This document shows, one piece after another, positions 45,801 through 58,499 of a DNA stretch of 64,000 nucleotides; the stretch's first letter is position 1; each line of letters starts with the position of its first letter. Below the pieces are notes generated by a model. That model made no database searches and was not told where the DNA came from. It saw only the letters and a program-made list of their open reading frames with translations. The stretch is from Amyelois transitella (Eukaryota; Arthropoda; Insecta; Lepidoptera; Pyralidae), in NCBI RefSeq assembly GCF_032362555.1, contig NC_083523.1, positions 4,997,501-5,061,500 on the forward strand, given 5' to 3'. A program made the position numbers and the translations under genes.

Positions 45801-46319
45801 TTTAGGATGATAGGTAATGGTATGCAATGCCTACCTTGGGTTCCCGGCTTCAGTCAGTGGCAAATAATAGTCCAACTGCAGTTCACTTTGTTTATTCTTG
45901 AATACACATTTATACGGTAGCACAAGCATAAATAGTTGAAGCATAGGGTTGAAGGAGAATAGAGAAAATTTACAACACACAAGGAAAAGCGAAAGAAAAG
46001 AAACAGTTATAAAGCAAACGTAAAAAAATGTGGCGCGTAAACCGAGAAAAATTCTAGGTGAACAGCGGTGAAGCGCATGCGTGCGTACTTTTTTATTTCG
46101 TATGAATTTCGACTGGCGAGCGCGCGACAGCATGTGTATGGTTCCACTGCATTATTTTAATGACGATACGGTAAGAGTGATATCGTATTAAGTAATAAAT
46201 ATATAAATATGTATTTATTTGTGTAACTGTTTTTAATATATTATAAGTGATATCTAGGTCTTGTTTATGAGTTGTATGTGTTAGGTATAATTTATTTAGT
46301 TTGTGTATATGTGCCTACA
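45801..46319 (-). repeat. 5' LTR
   Basis: 519 bp, upstream LTR containing the expected promoter of the element. Contains TATATAAATATG-like AT-rich sequence near 46200. Borders are set by the TSD AAGG outside and the PBS inside. Confidence 0.95.
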
Positions 46320-47816
46320 AAGGCAATGAAGACTAAGCTGCTATGTCGTTCAACGCTTAATAACTGTCGCCGACGCCAGCACTTGGCCGGAGCCATGCGC
46401 CTGTCTATCGCTCCTATAATTCAACCTGTCGTACATACCAGTATTACTACACTGCACTTCAGTTTGCAACCAGGGTGACCATCTCACGGCCATACTGTTG
46501 AGAACTAAGATACTGCTATAAATAAGAACAGCAGAAAGAAGTTTCATCAGGTAGACTAACTAAGTATTGAAAGTAAAGTAACCATTAAGTCATGTAACAA
46601 AACTGTAACTGGACTATTAATTCCTCCTATTTTTTTTGGCTTTATTTGACTTACAAAAAGAAAGATAACATGGTACTTACTAACGCTTAGGCCTACTTAC
46701 TAAGAATTTTTCATCTTGAAATTTTCACAGATACGAAGTTCAGAAAAGAGCTAGATGTAAGAACCATCATCGTCTTACTAGTTTTAGTCCCGGTGGCGTC
46801 CTCACTCGCGGCTGAAGTGGGGCCCGGGGTCCGCCTAGCCCACCATCTACGACTCTAATCTAACATCCACAGAGCTGTAATACCATTGTGTATTAATATT
46901 TTAATTTTCGATTAATATGTTACATGGAGAGAACACCAAGGTCCATTATTTCTAGAAGAGACTCTTCTTCATGTGATAAAACTGCCGATAGAATTCTAGT
47001 TATGAAAAAAGACACAAGTGCCCGTGCAATCCTTGTGAATATGGACTCCTATTCTCTGCACTGACATGTTCTAACGTAGCAATGTTACGTAAATAGTTCG
47101 CATTCGTGGCAATGTGGCTATTTGTGGCCGATCCTTGTTATCGTAGGAGTTAATTTGCCAGAAGTAGGTATGACATCAAGTTCATCAAAACAAGATGCAT
47201 GTGGCTTGGTGTACGAAGGTGCGAGATCTTGGCTGCACATCGAATCACGCACTTATCGATAGCGAGTCCTTAAAGAGCAATCTCTCGAATAGACTCCCCA
47301 AGGTCAGGAGTCTATTCGGATCGTGATTCCAATGCAACAAAACTTAAGAAAACTTTTATCAGTTAACCTCTTGTCCCTGCTACAGTAAATAGTTTCCGAC
47401 CTTGACACAGAAAATCAACAAGTTTAGTGGTTTCATCGCCGCTTGCTAAAAATATCTTGACGCGGGACTGTCTAAGACCAACGGCAGAGTTATTTACAAA
47501 TTGAATAATTTGAGTTACGAATACCTTTGTGAACAGAACTAACTGTGGCCAAACCAAATAGGTATACTTATAGTTAGATACTAGTTAAAAAAAAAGACAA
47601 ATTCACCACATCCCATCGTAATAGCTTTGACCGCTTAGACAAATAGGCTTTCACTCCTTCTTATTCTTTCTCTTGGTTCTGGGTCTAACTACGGTTACAT
47701 AGGTAATTATGACTCTGGAGAGTCCCGGGTGCGCCTTTAACAATGATCTTGGATGTGTTACGTGTAACTCTGAGTAGAGATATATACAGTAAAATTATTA
47801 CGAGTAATAATCTATA

Positions 47817-48562
47817 TGTTACAGTTAAAACTAGTTTTTAGATAGAACGCGTTTTCCCTAGTTAGAACTAGTTTTTACTAAATGCCTTTGTTAAAACTAG
47901 AATTAACTTATGCTCAAAATTAAATATCAGTTCAAACAAGTTCTAACTAGACAACACGCGTTTTTCCGAAGAGAGCCAGTTAAAACTGTTCCGACCAAGG
48001 TCAAAAAGGTGTCTCTGCAAGAAAAATGGTTGCCTTTGTAACTCAAAGTGCCATGATAGTTTGTCTTGTAATAACAAGTTTTTTAATTTTTATATTGTAC
48101 TAGAGGCCGCCCGCGACTTCGTCCGCATGGAAACCCTATCAATCCCGCGGGAACTCTGGGATAAAAAGTAGCTTATGTGTTATTCTGGGTCTTCAGCTAC
48201 CTACATACCAAATTTCATGGTAATCGGTTCAGTAGTTTTTGCGTGAAAGAGTAACTAACATCCATACAAACTTTCGCCTTTATAATAGTAGTAGGATGAC
48301 AGAGTTGAGAGGAATGAGTGTCTTAAACCACTTTAAGATTGAGAAATGTTTATCCTGACACAAAAAGGATTTCACTGCTCGTATTAAGAGACTGCTCACC
48401 CCATGCATAGAAAGTGCTGACCACAATTCATTCCTTCACACCTTTTTGACCTTGGTCGGAACAGTTTTAACTGGCTCTCTTCGGAAAAACGCGTGTTGTC
48501 TAGTAAGAACTTGTTTTAACTGATATATTCTATCTATCTAAAAACTAGTCTGAACTGTAACA
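47817..48562. mobile_element. Foldback MITE with TA duplication, containing a Helitron-like copy
   Basis: The outer ends are TGTTACAGTT and AACTGTAACA with TA on both sides (47815-47816, 48563-48564). Inner arms 47937-48012 and 48440-48515 are near-perfect inverted repeats (AGACAACACGCGTTTTTCCG and beyond). The left arm is longer because it has extra AACTAGTTTT-type units. A Helitron-like fragment sits in the loop. No coding sequence. Confidence 0.75.
48100..48298 (-). mobile_element. Short Helitron-like copy nested in the foldback MITE
   Basis: On the minus strand it runs from TACTACTATTATAAAGGCGA to GGACGAAGTCGCGGGCGGCC followed by CTAG (48100-48103). These are common lepidopteran Helitron-type ends. 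Confidence 0.55.
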
Positions 48563-49398
48563 TACCTATACACTTATTAAAAAAGTAATTGACGGATTCT
48601 GTATGTCTTGTATGTTTGTACTCCCATCACGCCAAAAATATTTTTTTTTCTCAGATATATTAAGCTTGGTCTAATTCAAACACTGGTATACCGACATAAA
48701 TTTCTTCCCTCACCCCTCTAAGGGGCAATACAGGGGGCAAGTTCAAATATTGAGATTTACGGCGAACGACGCCACGGGCAACCACAAGTTGTTACAAAGT
48801 AAAAATTGTAAAACTGTGGTTATGTAGGTACATTGGTTTAAGTTATTAAGAGTCACTGATACTGGTACTTAGTGCCCCCAACATCATCCTCCTTTAATGG
48901 TTGCCCACTGATAAGTACATTTGATCTCATATTGCTGAATCTTTGAGGAAAAAATATAATTAACAAAACATATTTTTAGATAAAATATTTTTATTGTCTT
49001 AATGTGGAAATACATCTAGAAACCTTTTCATTAATGTTTGAAATGTTTAAACTCAAATCATTAATACTTGGTAGGTGACCCCAAATGCTTATTGTATAAA
49101 CAGCAAAATATCTAATTACTCAAATTACCAATTAAATAATTTATTAGTCTAAAAGTAAAAATAGAAAGACTTTAAAAGTGTTAAGTCCTGGTGTATGTGA
49201 CATCACTAGTTTTGGCTTTGACACTATCACATCATGCTTTCATCTCAATTCTGAGATTTATTTGACAGCTTTATGACAGCATAGAACATTGTCGGCGATT
49301 TAATATGTCTATAGTTCCAAGTCCAAAAAAGTTATAATAATATGTTGCTGTTTGTACAAACAGACACATGTAATTTGATATAAATTTAACCTTAAAAA

Positions 49399-50843
<1,445 letters not shown>

Positions 50844-51766
50844 GGTGTTTACCTAAATATAACTTAATAAGAGATTGTGACTATTTCTCTAGGACAAGAC
50901 TCTAGAAATTTAGAAAACAACTATTTGCCTGTTGAATCTCAGCCAGCAGAGTAGAAACAAAGCAAGCATTGATTGAACAAATGAAATTAAATCTTTGACA
51001 TTGACACTGTGTATACAGACAGTGACGCAGGTGATAATTTTTTACCTAAAGTCAATATACTTAAAATAAACAGGTTTCTTTATGTCAGTAGCTTGAGTCC
51101 AATTCCGAAATAACAGTACTTTCACTGGATAGGCCGTCTCAATTTTGTTCATGAAAAATTCCTGGTGATTAACTCATACAATAACACATTTTCATACTTG
51201 ATAGTGATAATAAAAAGTGATTCTGTCACTGTCATAGTTTCTCCAAATCAGAATGTTAGATCATGGACCTAATAATAATAACAGGACAGAGCACTTAGCA
51301 AAAATCAAAATATTTTGCTTTTGTAAAATAAACTTTAATTCAAGTATATAAGACATAGTTTAATCTAGCACCGTTTACAGAGGCAAAACGGTCCGAGCAG
51401 GATGTAGATAACGGAGGCCGTGTGTCCCTTTCTAACACTTGCCAGACTAAAAAAGACATGGTAGTTAGTAGAAAACATGGGTAAAAAATTATAATTATCA
51501 TTTCGTAAATTAATGAATTATTAATCAGAGGCAATGTGTAAGTTACTAAATACATTAAAACTCGTTAATGACTAAATATTCCGTAACAATAAATCGTAAC
51601 TATTATTTAAAATTAGATCATTTAATATTATATTATTGGAAGTATATTTTTTGATTAGGCTGTTAACACTTCGAATGTGTCATGGCGATTCGGCAAGTAC
51701 CTAATGTTGATTTCCGTGTTCACATTATTTTCAAATTATCATCAGTTTATGCCTATTTACTTCAAA
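50844..51766. other. Divergent intergenic region RPB6 / THAP9-like gene
   Basis: AT-rich, 923 bp between the two start codons. Must contain the RPB6 promoter and any promoter for the THAP9-like gene. No clear motifs, repeats or transposon ends were recognised. Confidence 0.4.
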
Positions 51767-54700
51767 ATGGTGAAAAAATGTTGTATAAAATTTTGTAAAA
51801 GTGAATCTTATGCAGGTTGTGGGATATCGTTTCACAGGTAAGCCAATCGAAAACAATTTTAAATATTGACAAGTAGGGTGTCCCGGCGATTTATATTTTG
51901 TTTGTATTGTACCACGAAAGGCAAACAAGCTTACGAACAATAGACTGTAAATGATAATTGAGTAATTGGGACTATATCATTTAAATATTTTTAAGAACAT
52001 TTCAGTAGGTACACGTTTAACTACTGACCATTGCAAACTATAAAGTAAATGTTATAATTATTGCAATGAAATACCATGTTACCATGTTGAGTACTATTTC
52101 AAAACACATTATTACATATTATTTGTGGTCACAAGCCAGAGAAATATTTTGATTGTGTGATTATATTCCTTTCAGTTTTCCTAAAGATGGAGAAATGAAA
52201 CAAAAGTGGATAGATGTTATTCCAACGTCGCAAAAAATAACGAAAAACTCCGTTGTCTGTAGCCGTCACTTCAAAAAAGAAGACTTTTATGAAGCTAACT
52301 CGCGACAGCTATTAAAAGTAGATATAATACCATCTGTATTTCCATCGGTATGTATGCGAAGCTAATACATATTTAAGCAAGGAACGTCTACTGCTTTAAC
52401 CCCCGACACAAAAAGAGGGATGTTATAAGTTTGACCGCTAAATGTGTCTGTGGACGTGGCATCATAGCTCTTAAATGAGGAAACTGATTTAGATGCATTT
52501 TTTTTATTTGCTAGCTAATTGTTATGCAATGGTTATTAGCTATGTTTTATCAAAATCAGTTTAAATTTAAAAAATGCGTGGAAAATATTTCATAGCCTAA
52601 ATTATCTACGGTAATTGATAGATTTAAAGTAATTATTAGCTAAATTGTAGTTTATCGTGAGGCGCTTAAAAATTATACAAAAAAAGTCACAGTCGTTCCA
52701 AAGTTAAAGGGAAAAAACTGGGATTTTTAAACGTCTGCGGACGTGACACCATAGCTCTTAAACGGGTAAACTGATTTAGATGTGTTTTTTTTTATTTACT
52801 AACAAAATTTTATGCGATGGTTCTCAAACATGTTTTATCAAAATCCTTTTAGTGTTTAAAAGTAATAGACGAAAACTGCGATTTTTAAACGTAAGCTAAT
52901 CTTTGTGTTGGGGGTTTTTTTTAATTTTCAATTTATAAATTATATGCTTGTTTTATTACCTGGAACGATTTCTAAAATTATTTCTCTGTTAGAAACCTAC
53001 ATTATCCCTGAATGCTATACGCATATAAATAGTACTAGCGTGAGCGAAGCCTCAGGCGGAAAGCTTGTACTTTGTAAAATTATTGTTAGCATAAAAACTA
53101 CTTAGTTTATTTGTTACTTACAATTAACAATTATTACAAGTAAATAATAACAATAACATTGAATAGAAAGTCATATAGTTTGAGATTTGCACTTATTTGA
53201 TACTTCTTTTGCAGGTGGAAAATAAAAATATAAATGTTCTGAGTAACATTATTATACATCCAACATTTCAACCTATTGGAGAAAGTTCTTCAGGTACTCC
53301 AGGAACCTCAAGAGAATCTTGCAATTCTGATGTCGACACACCACCTGCTAAAAAATTCTGTGGGGACGTAAAAGAAATAGCAGTCCAGACTAACATCAAC
53401 TGGAGTCCATCAAAAGATATGCTCAAGCGTAAACTAAAAGTTTTAAATCAAAAGTTGAAAAGGCGCGATATTCGTTTGGACAGTTTAAAGTCACTTCTAA
53501 CAATTTTAAAAAAAAGAAGCAGCAATTTTGATGAGGTTGAACATATGTTAAAAAATAATTTTATGGAAATTCATAAGCAAATGAATAAAGATAAAAGTAA
53601 CAAAGGCGTACGATATTCAAAGGAACTCAAACAGTTTGCTTTATCTTTGTACTTTTATTCTCCAAAAGCATATCTGTTTCTTAGAAATCACACCATGTTA
53701 CCTCACCCTGCAACCTTACGCAAAATGTTAGCGACTCACGAGTGTAATGTAGGATTTATGGTTGAAGTTTTCGAATACTTAAAATTGTCAGTATCCGAAA
53801 ATGATCTCGAAAATGTTGCTTTAATATTTGATGCCATGTCTATTAAATCAGAGGAAGTTTATGATAAACATAAAGATAAAATATGGGGTTATGTAGACTA
53901 TGCTGGAATTGTACCATATGATTCTGAATGTTTAGCCACAGAGGTCCTTGTTCTTCAGATTGTGTCATTTAAACGCAAATTCAAATGTCCTATCGCTTAC
54001 TTTTTTATTGACAAAATTTCAGCCTCAATACAGGCACAGTTATTAATCACAGCAATTAACATGTTATATGATATCGGTATAACTGTTCGAAGTCTTACAT
54101 GTGATGGGACTGCTAGTAACATGGCCACATATGAAAATTTGGGATGCAGTTTCAATTTTCCAGAAATTATTACAAACTTTAAACATCCAAGGAAAGAAAC
54201 TAAAATTCATTGTATATTCGATCCTGTTCACATGCTCAAATTATGTCGTAATGTATTTGCGGAAAAAAACTTAAGTTCTGGAAATGGGCAAATTGAATTC
54301 AATTTTGTCAAAAAATTACATGATTTGCAAGATAAAGAGGGTTTAAAACTTGCAAATAAAATAAACGCTGCCCATATTAACTTTATGGGTAAGAAAATGA
54401 ATGTGAAACTGGCCGCTCAGACTTTGAGTGCGTCGGTTGCAAATGCTATAGACTTCTTACGTGTTAGCAATAATGATGAATTCAAGAACAGCGAAGCTAC
54501 TACTGAATTTATCAGAACTATTGATAGAGTTTTCGATGTCTTAAATGCCAAATCTCCTTTAGGAAAGGGCTTTAAGTCCCCATTGCGGCTTAATAATAAA
54601 GAATATTGGATGAGAATCTTCACTGAAACCCGAGAATACTTATCAAAGCTAAATGTAGAAAACAAATCGATTCTTTTACATCGGCGAAAAATGGGAGTTT

Positions 54701-55593
54701 TAGGATTCATAGTGGATACATACAGTGTTACTAACATAGCCATGGATCTTTTAGTTGAAAACAGTTTAAATTATTTCTTGCCTTATAAAATATCTCAAGA
54801 TCAGTTGGAAATGTTCTTTTCTTGTGTCCGAATTCAAGGCGGTGGTAACAATAACCCTAATGCCTTACAATTTAGGTTCGCTCTGAGGAAATTACTCTAT
54901 CGTAATAGTATTAAGCCGAGTATGAATGCTAACTGTACTGACGATGAGTTTGAATTATCCCCAATTTTGGAATTCCGTAGTGAGAAGCGATCTGTGATTG
55001 AAGCTCAATCGTCTGATCCTCATGAAGAAGAACAATTAGATGCTTTAATGTATTACGTTGAGTCAACTACCATTTCCGATTACAAGATGAATGTCTTGTA
55101 TTATATAGCAGGTCATTTTGTAAACAAGATGTTAGATAAAATTTCATGCCAGTACTGTCACGATGCTTTAGTGATTGCTAAGGAACATTTTGATCACACA
55201 TATTTCGTAGATATTACGAATTTCTCATCTTTTACAGCCTTTGTAGATAAAGGCAGCTTAAAATATGTATCTCGCTTTGCATTTGAAGTGGTAAAGAATG
55301 CTGAAAAATTGTTCCTTTCAGAAATAGCAAATGGTTCTATAAAAGATATAAGAAAAAATAAAATTTTGATGTCTTTAAAGCAAATGTTTCTCACAAAATT
55401 TAATAATTTGTTCTTACACCCTATTGAAAATTATGAAGAACCACATGAGTTACAGCTGGTAAAAACAATAGCTAATTATTATTTAAATTTAAGAATATTT
55501 AATCATCTGAAATCGAACTCATTGAAGAATTTAGGCAGTAAGATAGGCCTGCGTCAAAAACTCCACAAAACAATTTTATTTAGTCATGTGTGA
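51767..55593 (+). CDS. THAP9/P-element-type transposase-like protein, intact
   Basis: Three exons: 51767-51837, 52176-52347 and 53215-55593, GT-AG, 2622 nt, 873 aa. Exons 1-2 encode a THAP domain: MVKKCCIKFC, SFPKDGEMKQKWIDV, CSRHFKKEDF (C2CH zinc ligands). Residues about 140-180 are a coiled coil (KRKLKVLNQKLKRR). Exon 3 encodes the RNase H-like core of P-type transposases: IFDAMSIKSEE (D287), LTCDGTASNM (D378), IFDPVHMLKLCRN (D417) and DQLEMFFSCVRIQGG (E613). The GTP-binding insert lies between the last two. Length equals human THAP9 (903 aa). All catalytic acids are present and there is no frameshift. No flanking TIRs were found by eye, so it may be a domesticated gene or an element with short ends that I missed. 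Confidence 0.88.
52445..52860 (+). repeat. Two degenerate tandem units in intron 2 of the THAP9-like gene
   Basis: Units at about 52445-52570 and 52733-52860 share GGACGTGRCAYCATAGCTC, ACTGATTTAGATG and ATGTTTTATCAAAATC. The rest of the intron is AT-rich. Function unknown; likely old repeat. Confidence 0.55.
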
Positions 55594-55671
55594 TTTTTAT
55601 AAAAATCTATGTACAATCATAGTTTTCTTTTATTCAACTTTTTTGTTCACTATCCCTATCCTATTTTACTC

Positions 55672-55940
55672 ATACATACATACATACCATATGTATCACG
55701 TCTATATCCCTAGCGGGGTAGACAGAGCCACCAGTCTTGAAAAGACTGATAGGCCACGCTCAGCTGTTTGGCTTAGTGATAGAATTGAGATTCAAATAGT
55801 GACAGGTTGCTAGCCCATCGCCTAAAAGACGAATCCCAAGTTTATTAGCCTATCCCTTAGTCGCCTTTTACGACATCCGTGGGAAAGAGATGGAGTGGTC
55901 CTATTCTTTTTTGTAATGGTGCCGGGAACCACACGGCACT
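55672..55940 (+). repeat. Best copy of the GGGGTAGACAGAGCC dispersed repeat
   Basis: Begins in CATACATACATACA, then GCGGGGTAGACAGAGCC, the hairpin CAGTCTTGAAAAGACTG, GAGATTCAAATAGTGACAGG, TTGCTAGCCCATCGCC, TTAGTCGCCTTTTACGACAT and CACTCCATCTC complement, ending in GTGCCGGGAACCACACGGCAC, which folds as GTGCCG/CGGCAC. At least a dozen fragments of it occur through the window. The terminal hairpin would fit a Helitron-like non-autonomous family, but no class is proven. Confidence 0.7.
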
Positions 55941-56392
55941 CTTCAATCTTTAATAAGTACATTTTTGATACCTAAATGAGTAGTCTACCTATTAAAATAT
56001 AATATTATACAAATATACTTTGTTCCACGAAAAATCAATATCATGGACACTTTAATAGAAAGAAACAAATAGCCTCTGTACTACCCATCCTACTTGGACC
56101 GTCTTTTAGTCAACAGTGCTCAGTCCTGTTATTATTATTACGTCCATGTGTTAGATAATAATGAATATAATGAATAGGACAATAAAGACCATGTTATGTT
56201 TCTAATAAAGTAGAATTTAGTGATATCTCTACGTAGATGTTTCGATATGCTCCTTTTGATCGTAATTTTTTGTCACATTAATATTTATGTTTTGTATTCA
56301 ATTATTTGCTTATAGCTACTTCTTGATGTGATGACTTCGCATTATTGTACAATATATTATGTAGGAACATTTTTTCGGGATTATATTGAGAG

Positions 56393-56500
56393 TGTGAATG
56401 AAAAGGTAGGAGTGAGAAAGTCTAGACGAATGTACCTTGATCAGAGATTCAGGTCAAGAGTACTCGAAACCGCTGAGCTTGCATTAAGGGAGATATGAAT
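56393..56500 (+). repeat. Repeat-derived coding remnant
   Basis: The frame gives SVNEKVGVRKSRRMYLDQ then SRVLETAELALREI and a stop. It is the same family as the remnant around the hAT-like element at 6660-7600. The rest of 55941-56767 shows no gene. Confidence 0.4.
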
Positions 56501-56732
56501 AAGTGAAAACAGGAACTTTCCACTCCGGGAAAGAGGTGTGATTTTAATCAACTTTTGCGTTGTATGCTGTGGTTGTATGATATTAATATTCGCGATTATT
56601 CCCGTTTGCGTGCAAACCTACATTATGTTTTAAATAATTCTCCAATACCTATTTTGCAGAATTCATAATTTAAGAACGCATTCCAATCAGTTTGCCTATG
56701 GTCTACAATTCTAGTCTATGGCACATTGAGTA

Positions 56733-56744
56733 TCTTCCTTTTCC
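56733..56744 (+). promoter_or_regulatory. Pyrimidine-rich TCT/TOP-like initiator of RpS27
   Basis: TCTTCCTTTTCC lies 24 nt before the RpS27 start codon. Insect ribosomal protein genes start transcription in such polypyrimidine (TCT) initiators, giving 5' TOP mRNAs with very short 5' UTRs. Assigned by position and composition only. Confidence 0.5.
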
Positions 56745-56767
56745 GGTTCTGCACTAAAGCTGTAACC

Positions 56768-58389
56768 ATGCCGGTGTGTATTTTTTGTAAAATAATAAAA
56801 TAATCGCGTTGTGTTACATTTCCAAATAAAATATGTGTAATCATTGCGATCCTTCGGAATTTTACGTGTTTAATTATCATGCCATTTGTCGATCACACGA
56901 TTTCATTTCTCAAAACATTAGTGTGATACACATGGCAAACTGACATGTCAGATCTAAATCTCTTTAGACTTGCTAGAATTGCATGTGTATTCGTTACATT
57001 TTTAAACACATTATTTTGGTTGTTTTTGATCATAATATTCGGTAAAATAGAAGTGTAGTGATTATGATAAAATGATAACCTAAACATCAACATTCCAGCT
57101 CGCAATTGATTTGCTTCACCCTTCACCCGCGTCGGAGAGGAGGAAACACAAGCTGAAGAGACTGGTGCCACATCCTAATTCATATTTTATGGATGTGAAA
57201 TGCCCAGGCTGTTACAAGATCACAACGGTTTTCAGTCACGCACAGAGGGTGGTCGTATGCGCAGGTTGTTCCACAATCCTTTGCCAGCCCACCGGAGGAC
57301 GTGCTAGATTAACCGAAGGTTAGTGTTCTTATTCCTTATAAAAATTATTGAAAAAAATTACTACGACATTTATCACAATATAATCTGGCCAGAAATTGAT
57401 TGATACATACATAGATATATTCACCTCTAGTATATCAATTGCGAGTTAAACAAAGCCTACAATCTTAAAAAGACTGAAAGGCAATTTTCAGCTGTGACGT
57501 AAATGGATAATTTTAGTATGACATTTAAATAGTTGTTACTAAACATAAGAAACATTGTTTATATTAGGTGCATCATTTAGTGAACCTTAATGGGTATACG
57601 GTTTTATACATTTTGAATGATGGCAAAATAATATATATACATTATGAAGGCAATATCATGATATTTGTACGTAGGTATTGTATAATATATTTGAAACTCA
57701 ACTCAATTGTTGCAATTTAATAAAGGTGAACCACAAGGTATCTCTGCACTTGTGTCTAATCATGGAATTAAAAATAATGTTAAAAATTTTGCAGTATAGT
57801 TGTGCAATATGTAAATGGTGCAATATTTTTATTTACCAGGAAAATGTATCTTTGTGTCCATAATATAAAACATAGAGAAGATCAAAGAAGAGAAAAAGAC
57901 TCTTAATGTAACTGAATTATTTTGATGTAATTTGGCACAGAGCTATAGTTGACTTTCAAGATTAACATTTGTGGCCTGCTCTAGACCACAGGGTGCACCT
58001 TTTTCCCATGTTACTGCATTGGCCAAGTCTGAGTTATACACAAAGCAACTCTTGTCTGATGTCCACAGGCTTCCTACCTAACCCATGTTGGATTATGGTA
58101 TAAGCTGTACAGGATTAATTTACCAATTACATAAATGTTAAATTTTTCATGAAATTTTACATACATACATTTAATCACGTCTATATCCCTTGCAGGATAG
58201 ACAGAGCCAACAGCCTTGAAAAGATGAATACGCCACATTAAAAAAAAAATTAATCCCAATATTCTAAAATTATTGTAAAAAAATATAAGCTGCCACACAT
58301 CTCATAACTTGTATACTAATTAATAAAAGTGGATATTAATGGTGCCTTTTGCTTTTTCAGGATGTTCGTTTAGGAGAAAACAACACTGA
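56768..58389 (+). CDS. RpS27: 40S ribosomal protein S27
   Basis: Exons 56768-56773 (only ATG CCG), 57099-57318 and 58361-58389, GT-AG, 255 nt, 84 aa, the family's standard length. The protein reads [32 protein letters not shown] and a C4 zinc ribbon CPGC...CAGC, then [12 protein letters not shown] and CSFRRKQH across the last intron. It is a small-subunit protein that also acts in late 18S rRNA maturation. The two-codon first exon next to a TOP-like start is typical of ribosomal protein genes. AATAAA at 58488-58493 is about 100 nt past the stop. Confidence 0.97.
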
Positions 58390-58487
58390 AAAGTCCTGGA
58401 GAGAGAGCCCGTAATTTAAGTTTTTATTTCCAAGAGTATGAAGGAGTGATATTTTACAAATTCATTATATGGATCCATTAAAGCGTT

Positions 58488-58493
58488 AATAAA
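58488..58493 (+). terminator. RpS27 poly(A) signal
   Basis: AATAAA about 100 nt downstream of the RpS27 stop codon in TTAATAAAGG context, the first such signal after the gene. Confidence 0.65.
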
Positions 58494-58499
58494 GGCTTT

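Larger units (their letters stand above)
41300..46319 (-). mobile_element. Complete Ty3/gypsy LTR retrotransposon, CsRn1/Kabuki-like
   Basis: A 5020-bp element in minus orientation, flanked by the 4-bp TSD AAGG (41296-41299 and 46320-46323). It has two 519-bp LTRs that look identical over their whole length, a PBS matching tRNA-Trp, a polypurine tract, an intact gag and an intact pol. Three traits point to the CsRn1 clade (Kabuki of Bombyx): the Gag CHCC-type finger, the tRNA-Trp primer and the 4-bp TSD. Identical LTRs and open frames imply a very recent insertion. Confidence 0.95.
46324..49398. other. Intergenic region between the LTR element and RPB6
   Basis: Apart from the foldback MITE it holds a GTCCCGGTGGCGTCCTCAC repeat (46785-46840), a 12-bp hairpin (47286-47318) and a Helitron-type end (48770-48795, GACGCCACGGGCAACCAC). 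No gene seen. Confidence 0.45.

Noticed and set aside
45780-45827. Longer gag start in the 5' LTR
   Set aside because: The extra 16 residues would come from LTR and PBS sequence; the Met just after the PBS is the normal position.
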